This document shows, in pieces, positions 1 through 5,699 of a DNA stretch of 10,477 nucleotides; positions within the stretch are counted from its first letter, which is position 1, and each line of letters opens with the position of its first letter. The notes under the pieces are model-generated. The model ran no database searches, was not told the DNA's origin, and saw only the letters and a list, made by a program, of their open reading frames with translations. The stretch spans positions 1 to 10,477 of the forward strand of contig CAJOOX010000058.1 of NCBI GenBank assembly GCA_905236195.1, given 5' to 3'. The DNA comes from an uncultured Bacteroidales bacterium. GTDB lineage: Bacteria; Bacteroidota; Bacteroidia; Bacteroidales; UBA3663. The position numbers and the translations under genes are program-made.

Positions 1-340
1 CCATACGATAGTTGACACCGCCGTCGGCATTGTCGAGGTTCGTGTGAGCAGCATAGAGACTGATGCCGGCACGGATGGCAGCCATCACAGTGCGGGAGAC
101 ATAGTCGTGGGGCGTGATTTTGCGCAGGGGACGGAAAATGATGGGATGATGGGACACAATGAGTCCGGCTCCTGTTTCCTGTGCTTCGGCCACGGTCTCT
201 TCGGTCACGTCAAGAGCCACCAGTATGCGGGAAACCTCCTGCCGGGGGTCGCCGCACTGAATGCCTGCATTGTCGTAATCTTCCTGCAACGGGAGGGGAG
301 CGATGGCCTCAATAGCCCGTGCGATGTCGTTGACTGTCAT
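1..340 (-). CDS. NIF3-like dinuclear metal center protein (DUF34), 3' part outside window
   Basis: This is the first 113 codons of a NIF3/DUF34 family protein; the gene runs off the left edge. The family (E. coli YbgI, yeast NIF3) forms hexameric toroids with a two-metal site. Its biochemical role is poorly settled, with metal or cofactor hydrolase roles proposed. The visible part has the family's hallmarks: DNAGIQCG near residue 23, the LVALDVTEETV strand near 40, the paired metal-binding histidines in SHHPIIF (H64, H65), and HTNLDNADGG (99-108) with the ligand Asp103. The later His and Glu ligands would lie outside the window. The ATG at 338-340 gives the family's usual N-terminus and follows AAATAAGG, an A-rich Bacteroidetes-type leader. 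The gene has its own promoter about 165 nt upstream (505-536), so it is not simply the tail of the rimM operon. Family assignment is firm; the function is not. Confidence 0.93.
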   Translation of the reverse strand, partial: MTVNDIARAIEAIAPLPLQEDYDNAGIQCGDPRQEVSRILVALDVTEETVAEAQETGAGLIVSHHPIIFRPLRKITPHDYVSRTVMAAIRAGISLYAAHTNLDNADGGVNYRM

Positions 341-499
341 ATACCTTATTTAAAATAATAAAGCCATACACGCATCCTCTCCAGCAAACACCGGGCGCCA
401 ATCTGTAGGATTGTCGCTCTGGTCGCATCACGTCGGGTCGAGTAAATCAGGCCTGACGGGAGGACATTTGTATGGTTGTGGATCCGGTTTTCCGAATCC
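341..499 (-). ncRNA. Structured 5' leader or small RNA upstream of the NIF3-like gene
   Basis: This is the transcribed but non-coding stretch between the predicted start site (near 499) and the NIF3-like ATG. By hand folding, the minus-strand RNA opens with an 8-bp hairpin (492-499 with 480-487, one G-U pair, AAAA loop). A 7-bp helix (469-475 with 364-370) then closes a domain, followed by a 3x3 internal loop and a 6-bp helix (460-465 with 374-379, one G-U pair). The apex is a hairpin of 5 bp with a 5-nt loop (409-413 with 399-403), extended by 3 bp (415-417 with 395-397) past a mismatch. A U-rich run CTTTATTATTTT follows the closing helix, which could end a free RNA of about 140-150 nt. It may be a cis-regulatory leader or a rod-like small RNA of the 6S-Flavo kind. 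I do not recognise a specific family, and the fold was not computed. Confidence 0.4.
480..499 (-). other. Hairpin at the predicted 5' end of the NIF3 leader RNA
   Basis: GGATTCGG-AAAA-CCGGATCC on the minus strand forms an 8-bp stem with one G-U pair and a four-base loop. It begins about six bases after the TATCTTTG box, so the transcript would start at or next to the first base of the stem. A hairpin at the very 5' end usually slows 5'-end-dependent decay. It has no T tract after it, so it is not a terminator. Confidence 0.5.
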
Positions 500-504
500 G
501 GTGG

Positions 505-536
505 CAAAGATACGGCTTTTTTCTGAGAAAACCAAA
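505..536 (-). promoter_or_regulatory. Bacteroidetes-type promoter for the NIF3-like gene and its leader
   Basis: On the minus strand TTTG (533-536) is followed by a 20-nt spacer and a perfect TAnnTTTG box, TATCTTTG (505-512). This is the housekeeping sigma factor promoter form known from Bacteroides (-33 TTTG, -7 TAnnTTTG). The expected start is near 499. It lies only 21 bp after the rimM stop codon, so the NIF3-like gene can be expressed independently of the murA-rimM operon. Confidence 0.8.
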
Positions 537-557
537 TATTTTACGATTTTTTTATCA

Positions 558-1118
558 TTAATCGGCCACTTCGGCATCTTCGAGGTTCAAAAGGCCATCC
601 GGAAGTTGCATCCGGACAACTTTTTCATCGTCGTCGATGTCAAGGATGAGGTCGTCTGCTGCAGGTATCATCAGGTCTTCGCCGTTATGGTCGATAATGA
701 AGAGCAGATTAGCCGTCTGGCTGTCCACCTCGAGAATACGGCCCAGTTCGCCGGCTGTCTTGTCAATGACTGTATATCCCACCAGTGGAAGATCCTCGTC
801 GGGATGTCCGTTTTCATAATCTTCGGCTTCGGCAGCGCTGAAACACTTGCGGTCGAACCATACGTCCTTTCCTACAAAGAACTGGGCTTTCTGGGCGGTG
901 GAGACATCGTCGAATGTCAACAGTGCCGTCGCGTGGTTCTGCTGCCGTTTCTGTTGGATGAAAAACGGCACAAAGATGCCGTCCACATCGCAGACGAGGT
1001 ATGGACAGCGAGCCACTTCCCAGAAGACGGGGTTGGTGATTTGGACGGTCATTTCTCCGTTGAGACCGTGGGTGTGGGTGACGCGTCCGATGAGGATGAG
1101 TTGTGATTGTTCTAACAT
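558..1118 (-). CDS. rimM: Ribosome maturation factor RimM
   Basis: RimM binds ribosomal protein S19 and helps assemble the head of the 30S subunit in the cytoplasm. The 186-residue product has the two expected domains. The N-terminal RimM barrel holds GRVTHTHGLNGEMTV at 11-25, the family's signature loop (usually G-x-hydrophobic-x-x-x-H-G-L-x-G). A PRC-barrel follows from about residue 112 (GYTVID, GELGRILEV, then DLMIPAADDLI at 148-158). Length is normal for Bacteroidetes, with a short acidic tail. The start is fixed by context: its ATG (1116-1118) shares a base with the murA stop (TGATG), so translation is probably coupled to MurA. It is the last gene of the operon. No intrinsic terminator is evident in the short gap before the next promoter. 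In many bacteria rimM sits with rpsP, trmD and rplS; here it follows murA instead. Confidence 0.95.
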   Translation of the reverse strand: MLEQSQLILIGRVTHTHGLNGEMTVQITNPVFWEVARCPYLVCDVDGIFVPFFIQQKRQQNHATALLTFDDVSTAQKAQFFVGKDVWFDRKCFSAAEAEDYENGHPDEDLPLVGYTVIDKTAGELGRILEVDSQTANLLFIIDHNGEDLMIPAADDLILDIDDDEKVVRMQLPDGLLNLEDAEVAD

Positions 1119-2434
1119 CAGTCTTCGGAACGTGTGATGCGGGCGCCGATGGCATTCAGGCGTCCGTCGATATTTTCATACCCGCGATCAATCTGCTCGA
1201 TGTTCATAATGCGGGAGGTGCCTTCGGCGCTCATTGCAGCGATAAGCATGGCGATACCGGCACGGATATCGGGTGACGACATGTTGTTGTGGCGCAGGTT
1301 ATACTGATGGTCTATGCCTATGACGGTGGCGCGGTGCGGGTCGCAGAGAATAATCTGGGCGCCCATGTTGATGAGTTTGTCGACAAAGAAAAGGCGCGAC
1401 TCGAACATCTTCTGATGGATAAGAACGGCACCTTTGGCCTGAGTGGCGGTAACCAGCAGCACCGAGAGCAGGTCGGGCGTGAGTCCCGGCCAGGGTGCAT
1501 CGGAGATGTTCATGATGGAACCGTCGATGAACGATTCAATGGTATAGTGATCGTGACGCGGAATGTAGAGGTCGTCGCCCTGCTGTTCGATGTTTATGCC
1601 AAGGTGTCGGAAAGCGTCAGGAATGATGCCCAGGTCGGGAACCGATACATCTTTGATGGTGATTTCCGAACCCGTCATGGCGGCCATTCCGATGAAAGAG
1701 CCCACCTCAATCATATCAGGCAGGAGAGTATGTTCCGCACTGCCCAGCGACGATACACCCGTGATGCGGAGCAGGTTGGAGCCGATGCCTTCAATGCGGG
1801 CTCCCATCTGTATCAGCATCTTGCAGAGCTGCTGTATGTAGGGTTCGCATGCTGCGTTGTAGATGGTGGTTGTGCCGTGGGTGAGTGTGGCTGTCATGAC
1901 GATGTTGGCTGTGCCGGTAACGGATGCTTCATCGAGTAGCATGTAGGTTCCCTTGAGTCCTTCCTTGGGCGCGGTGATGCGATAAAGGTATTCATCGGGC
2001 ACGTATTCGAAGTGTGCACCCAATTTCTGGAGACCGATGAAATGAGTGTCGAGACGACGGCGTCCGATTTTGTCACCGCCGGGTTGGGGCAGGATGGCGT
2101 GACCGAAACGGCAGAGCAGCGGCCCGAGAATCATCACCGAGCCGCGCAGAGAAGCCGTACGTTTCCTAAAGTCCGTGCTGTTCAGATAGGCCTCGTCGAG
2201 ATTTCGGGCCCGGAACGAGAATTTTCCTTTGGACAGGTGGTGTACTTCGACACCCATCTGACGGAACAGTTCGATGAGGTTGAGCACATCGAGAATCTCG
2301 GGCAGGTTGTTGATGGTCACTGTCTCGGAGGTTAGCAGTGTGGCACACAGCACCTCCAAGGCTTCGTTTTTGGCTCCCAATGGGCGGATATCTCCTTTGA
2401 GACGATGCCCGCCTTCAATGATAAAACTGCTCAT
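1118..2434 (-). CDS. murA: UDP-N-acetylglucosamine 1-carboxyvinyltransferase MurA
   Basis: MurA transfers enolpyruvate from PEP to UDP-GlcNAc, the first committed step of peptidoglycan synthesis, in the cytoplasm. The 438-residue protein has the two-lobed EPSP-synthase fold. LGAKNEAL near 19-26 carries the Lys22-Asn23 pair, the active-site loop PGGDKIGRRRLDTHF is at 118-132, and SDAPWPGLTPD has Asp321 as the counterpart of E. coli Asp305. Arg347 and Arg391 match the two substrate-binding arginines near the C-terminus. The loop residue that is Cys115 in E. coli and is alkylated by fosfomycin is Asp121 here. Natural Asp versions (Mycobacterium, Chlamydia, Borrelia) remain active and fosfomycin-resistant, so this enzyme should be both. 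The ATG overlaps the upstream stop (ATGA, 2431-2434) and its own stop overlaps rimM, so the three genes look translationally linked. Confidence 0.97.
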   Translation of the reverse strand: MSSFIIEGGHRLKGDIRPLGAKNEALEVLCATLLTSETVTINNLPEILDVLNLIELFRQMGVEVHHLSKGKFSFRARNLDEAYLNSTDFRKRTASLRGSVMILGPLLCRFGHAILPQPGGDKIGRRRLDTHFIGLQKLGAHFEYVPDEYLYRITAPKEGLKGTYMLLDEASVTGTANIVMTATLTHGTTTIYNAACEPYIQQLCKMLIQMGARIEGIGSNLLRITGVSSLGSAEHTLLPDMIEVGSFIGMAAMTGSEITIKDVSVPDLGIIPDAFRHLGINIEQQGDDLYIPRHDHYTIESFIDGSIMNISDAPWPGLTPDLLSVLLVTATQAKGAVLIHQKMFESRLFFVDKLINMGAQIILCDPHRATVIGIDHQYNLRHNNMSSPDIRAGIAMLIAAMSAEGTSRIMNIEQIDRGYENIDGRLNAIGARITRSED

Positions 2435-3471
2435 TCTTCGTCTTCGGATTTTGAGAGGTCAAGTTTAACGTCATCGCGGCCCTTGGGGATCCATTGTTTC
2501 TCGAGGGGATGACGGGTAGCACTGGCAAAAGCGCGCCGGTTTCTGTAGATATCAATGCCGGCATAGATAGCCTGACGGAAGGGTATTTCATCGGCAATAC
2601 CCTTTCCTGCGATTTCGTAACTGATGGGTATCAGGGGATAGGTGATAATCAGAGGCAGACCGGACACAAAACCGTAGGTGCTTTCTTTTTCCTGCTGGTC
2701 CAGCAGGAGATATCGTTCTTTTTCGCAATCTAGAAAGAGCACAGCATCATAGTGTCGCCACATCTCTTTTTCCACAAAAGAAGCAGGGTCGAAAGGACCG
2801 AATGCCATCACATGGTTCTCGCGCAGTTCGTTGAGGATGGATTCCAGTTTCGGCGAGCGGCAGAGCACGGCAATGTGGGGTTCGATGAACCGGAAAGAAC
2901 GGCGCAGCTGGGTGTTGACGTTGCGGATATCGTTTACGATATTCTCGCGGGCAATGCCTTCTCCCAGTTCGGTGGATGCCTCGGGGGAGTGGAGTGCAAG
3001 CGTACGGAGCGAACCGTTGATGACCCAGTCGAACGAAGTCTCCTCGCCGCCCATCACGCGATGCACAAATTCGCAGAGGGCATGGCTTTCGAGGTCGTTG
3101 TCCAAATTGCCGGGGGCAGTGACGAGCAGGTCGATTTTGCGGTTGTGGTGGGCATGGATGGCGGCTGTCAGCGAATCCGCCTCAGCCCGCAGAGCCTCTT
3201 CTGTCTGCTGTCCCCATTGGACTTGCAGTTCTTTGCCGATGCTCAGGTCAACGAGGTTGACGCGCCCGTCGATTGCTTCGTCCACATTTTTTATCACATT
3301 GAGCGGAAAAGATTCCAGCTCGAAGGTATGCATGAGTTTGTCCACCACTTTGGCCGAGCCGAAGATGATGGGTGTGCAGATTTCCAGGATTTCGGGAGAC
3401 TGCATCGTTTTGAGTATCAGCTCATAGCCGATGCCGTTGATATCTCCCTGGGTGATTCCGATTCTTATCAT
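2431..3471 (-). CDS. PdxA-family protein (4-hydroxythreonine-4-phosphate dehydrogenase-like) with degraded active site
   Basis: The 346-residue product is a PdxA homologue. True PdxA oxidises 4-phosphohydroxy-L-threonine with NAD in vitamin B6 synthesis. The ends fit Bacteroidetes PdxA well: RIGITQGDINGIGYELILKT at 3-22, IDLLVTAP at 113-120, then YEIAGKG, FRQAIYAGIDIYRNRR and HPLEKQW. The core does not. Aligned by eye with E. coli PdxA, only the first metal histidine seems kept (His161). The NPHAGE histidine reads SPK (Lys208) with a local deletion, and the YHDQG histidine is Cys249. The substrate residues Lys, Asn and Arg read Leu, Gly267 and Ile276, and the SxxHGTA stretch reads YPLIPIS. 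The frame is intact and sits between a lipoprotein gene and murA with tight spacing. I infer an expressed protein that has probably lost dehydrogenase activity. Automated annotation will likely call it pdxA. Confidence 0.85.
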   Translation of the reverse strand: MIRIGITQGDINGIGYELILKTMQSPEILEICTPIIFGSAKVVDKLMHTFELESFPLNVIKNVDEAIDGRVNLVDLSIGKELQVQWGQQTEEALRAEADSLTAAIHAHHNRKIDLLVTAPGNLDNDLESHALCEFVHRVMGGEETSFDWVINGSLRTLALHSPEASTELGEGIARENIVNDIRNVNTQLRRSFRFIEPHIAVLCRSPKLESILNELRENHVMAFGPFDPASFVEKEMWRHYDAVLFLDCEKERYLLLDQQEKESTYGFVSGLPLIITYPLIPISYEIAGKGIADEIPFRQAIYAGIDIYRNRRAFASATRHPLEKQWIPKGRDDVKLDLSKSEDEE

Positions 3472-3507
3472 AGGGGTTCAGTGTTTTCTTGTGTGTCAGA
3501 TAAATTA

Positions 3508-4548
3508 TCAGAGGGTGACTTCAATCTCCGGCAGTTTGTTGTCGGAGGGGAGACGGAGCGTCCAGAGGGAAGCTTCCAGATTGCGCAGCAGGACCCGTTT
3601 AGAGTCGTTGGGCGCGTAGCAGAAGCCTTCGGCAAAGACGACGCGGTTGTTCACTTCGTCGAGTCGGATATGGCATACAAACGGACCGGCCATCAGTCCG
3701 TTCTCCATTCTCCACATGCCGCGCAGTTCGCCCACGTACTTGCCGCCAATCGAGATGGCTTTGTATTCGGGTAGCACTACTTTCTTGTTGGTTGTCATGT
3801 AGGACCCCTCGCTGCCGCCTTCGATATTGGCCCGCATCACCGAGTCGCGCACTGCCACTGCGCCTTCCAGCGTGAAGACGTTCTGGTCGGTGTATGGGAT
3901 GCTGTAGATCACCAGATGGCTTTCCTTGGCCATTCCGTTGTCGGTGCACCAGAAGAACGTGGAGTCGGCGGCACCTACGCCAGGATATTTGAAGTAATCG
4001 GGCACGAGCATGGTCACGTTCTGCATCTTCTGCAGACGTTCTCCCTGGGTGCGGTTATGGTCTTTTTCGAGCACCGTGGCAATGCGGCGGTTGAGTTCAT
4101 TGCGGACATAGATGCTGCGCAGGCTTTCCTGCAGTTGTGGCAGGTAGGCAGCCAGTGTGTCGGCCGTTTGGGCATGGGCATTGACGATGATCTGATGGAG
4201 TGCGAATTTGTCACGTTCCGCCTTGACGACCGGAGTGGACGCATTCTGGCCGTCGATATCGACCACAAATACATTGGTCACGATTTTAATCACCGACGAA
4301 CGGAAGTTGTCGGGTGTCAGGTAACGCATGCGAAAATACTCGTCGCCATTGGGTGTGCATTCCATCGGATATTCGAAGATCATCTTGATTGAGTCGTCCA
4401 GCGGAGTGCCTCTCAGTTCTTCGGGCATGACCACATAGAGTTCATAGGGAGCACCTGAGGATTCGGGCATCACCATTTCGGTCAGACTTTTCTTGCATCC
4501 GGTCAGTGCAAGTGCCAATATGCTGATAGATAAAAGAATCTGTTTCAT
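3508..4548 (-). CDS. DUF4837 family lipoprotein
   Basis: This is a 346-residue Bacteroidetes-specific lipoprotein of unknown function. The first residues form a lipoprotein signal peptide (MKQILLSISILALALTGC) with a clear LTGC lipobox, so Cys18 would be lipidated. No strong acidic surface-export signal follows the Cys, so a periplasmic face is more likely. Family-like stretches include PYELYVVMP, VTNVFVVDIDGQN, IPYTDQNVFTLEGAVAVRDS, EGSYMTT, GPFVCHIRLDE and, near the end, LLRNLEASLWTLRLP. I chose the ATG at 4546-4548. A longer reading from a TTG at 4594-4596 would begin inside the promoter's -7 box and put extra residues before the signal peptide. It is the first gene of the operon, 36 nt ahead of the PdxA-like gene. 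No enzymatic motif is visible. Confidence 0.9.
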   Translation of the reverse strand: MKQILLSISILALALTGCKKSLTEMVMPESSGAPYELYVVMPEELRGTPLDDSIKMIFEYPMECTPNGDEYFRMRYLTPDNFRSSVIKIVTNVFVVDIDGQNASTPVVKAERDKFALHQIIVNAHAQTADTLAAYLPQLQESLRSIYVRNELNRRIATVLEKDHNRTQGERLQKMQNVTMLVPDYFKYPGVGAADSTFFWCTDNGMAKESHLVIYSIPYTDQNVFTLEGAVAVRDSVMRANIEGGSEGSYMTTNKKVVLPEYKAISIGGKYVGELRGMWRMENGLMAGPFVCHIRLDEVNNRVVFAEGFCYAPNDSKRVLLRNLEASLWTLRLPSDNKLPEIEVTL

Positions 4549-4593
4549 TATTCTGTACGTTCTTTGAAATCTGTTGGTTTTGTTATTTTGCTG

Positions 4594-4625
4594 CAAATAT
4601 ATGCATTTTTTTTGGTTTAATCAAA
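4594..4625 (-). promoter_or_regulatory. Promoter of the DUF4837-pdxA-like-murA-rimM operon
   Basis: The minus strand has TTTG (4622-4625), a 20-nt spacer and a perfect TATATTTG box (4594-4601). The start site should fall near 4588, giving a leader of about 40 nt before the ATG at 4548. It is the only promoter I find for the four-gene operon, although weaker internal ones cannot be excluded. Confidence 0.8.
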
Positions 4626-4661
4626 CTTTTGTCCCAAAAAATGTGTCTGCAGGCGCTCTTT

Positions 4662-4693
4662 TTTGGCTGATTGAAAAAAATACTTTATATTTG
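4662..4693 (+). promoter_or_regulatory. Promoter of the EEP-family membrane protein gene
   Basis: TTTG (4662-4665), a 20-nt spacer and TATATTTG (4686-4693) match the Bacteroidetes consensus exactly. Transcription should begin near 4699, leaving only about 17 nt before the ATG at 4716. The element is divergent from the operon promoter, with 36 bp between the two TTTG elements. Confidence 0.8.
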
Positions 4694-4715
4694 CCGCCGT
4701 AAATTGTATGGTTTT

Positions 4716-5699
4716 ATGTGGATTCTGGTTCTTCCTCCGCTCCTTGCTCTGATGGCGGCCGCTGCAGTTCTCTTCCTGCTGCGACGGCGTTATCGCACGT
4801 CAGTGGCTTTGCTCCTGCTGGGAATTATTGTCAATCATGCGTCCCAGACGATAGCTTTGCATCCCTTTGCTCCGTCGCTGGAGGACCGGAAGCAAGAATC
4901 TTCCTATTTGCGTATTCTCGAGTATAATGTATGGGGCATGAGTCCCTATCTCAAAGCCCATGACCGGGAGCCGGCTGTCGGACTGGTATCCGTGATTGAC
5001 AGTCTGCATCCGGATTTGGTGGTGCTGCCTGAGTATAACTCCGTTTTTTCCCATTCACTGGGCGATACATTGCAGACACATTACCCCTGGAATACCAAAT
5101 CCCTGATGGGGAGTCCCGACAGGGGGGAAGTGCAGGTTTACAGCCGGTATCCGGTTTCTAATCTCCGACGCTTTTGGCTGCCCAACGATTCCATCTATAC
5201 GGACCCCGTGGATGAGACCTATTGGACACGTGTGTGGTGGATGGATTTGGATGTGGAAGGTCGGACGGTGAAGTTTGTGTACGTGCATCTCAAATCGAAT
5301 GAATATACCCGCGCCAGGCGGAAGAGCGCTCATTGGATTGATGGCGTTCGCGATTATTGGGAAGGCCTGTCGGTGGGTTATGGGGAACGGATCAAACAGG
5401 CTGTGGCTATCCGTGACTCCCTGCTCCGATGGGGTGGCCCTTCGATTGTGGCAGGCGATTTCAACGATCTGAGCGGGTCGGATGTGCTCCGCACTATTCA
5501 GGATGCCGGACTTTCGGATGCCTGGTGGAAATCAGGATTCGGCTACGGATTCACCTATGACAGTTACCATCTCTATCTGCGCTTGGACCACGTGCTCTTT
5601 TCCGACCATTTCAGGGTTGTCGGCTCCAAGGTTATTTCGGGCTGTGATTTTTCGGACCACGATCCGCTATTGGTTGATCTCCGGTTTAGCGACAAATAA
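4716..5699 (+). CDS. Membrane-anchored endonuclease/exonuclease/phosphatase (EEP) family protein
   Basis: The 327-residue protein has two N-terminal hydrophobic segments (about residues 1-22 and 30-48, separated by RRRYR). An EEP-fold domain follows from about residue 64, probably held at the inner membrane. EEP enzymes cut phosphodiester or phosphomonoester bonds with a metal, acting on DNA, RNA, inositol phosphates or sphingomyelin. The catalytic set is present: Asn71 in EYNVWG, Glu106 in LPEYN, His191 in YVHLKSN, Asp248 and Asn250 in AGDFND, Asp291-His292 in RLDHVLF, and Asp314-His315 in FSDHDPL. The substrate cannot be told from sequence. An in-frame TTG at 4671 would lie inside the promoter, so I use the first ATG after the likely transcription start. 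This is the only plus-strand gene, and its last 33 bp overlap the end of the convergent helicase gene. Confidence 0.88.
   Translation: MWILVLPPLLALMAAAAVLFLLRRRYRTSVALLLLGIIVNHASQTIALHPFAPSLEDRKQESSYLRILEYNVWGMSPYLKAHDREPAVGLVSVIDSLHPDLVVLPEYNSVFSHSLGDTLQTHYPWNTKSLMGSPDRGEVQVYSRYPVSNLRRFWLPNDSIYTDPVDETYWTRVWWMDLDVEGRTVKFVYVHLKSNEYTRARRKSAHWIDGVRDYWEGLSVGYGERIKQAVAIRDSLLRWGGPSIVAGDFNDLSGSDVLRTIQDAGLSDAWWKSGFGYGFTYDSYHLYLRLDHVLFSDHFRVVGSKVISGCDFSDHDPLLVDLRFSDK

Noticed and set aside
309..428. A 39-codon minus-strand frame in the NIF3 leader, overlapping the NIF3-like start
   Set aside because: It has no clear ribosome binding site or family likeness and overlaps the predicted RNA helices. It is kept only as a weak alternative to the structured-leader reading.
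447..467. A six-residue leader peptide frame (MSSRQA) after the 5' hairpin
   Set aside because: So short a frame is expected by chance, and it shows no attenuator layout or runs of a regulatory amino acid.
411..1106. A 231-codon plus-strand open frame opposite rimM and the NIF3 leader
   Set aside because: It covers the minus-strand promoter and leader and mirrors rimM; the product is not protein-like and no homology is recognisable.
1119..2445. The same nine bases TCCGAAGAC just before the rimM and murA start codons
   Set aside because: They encode the similar acidic C-termini (SED) of MurA and the PdxA-like protein and lie at different distances from the two start codons, so a shared translation signal is not supported.
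2752..3774. A 340-codon open frame on the plus strand, antisense to the PdxA-like and DUF4837 genes
   Set aside because: Its product has no recognisable domain and it lies over two well-supported genes; long antisense frames arise from codon bias in GC-rich genes. No TAnnTTTG promoter precedes it.
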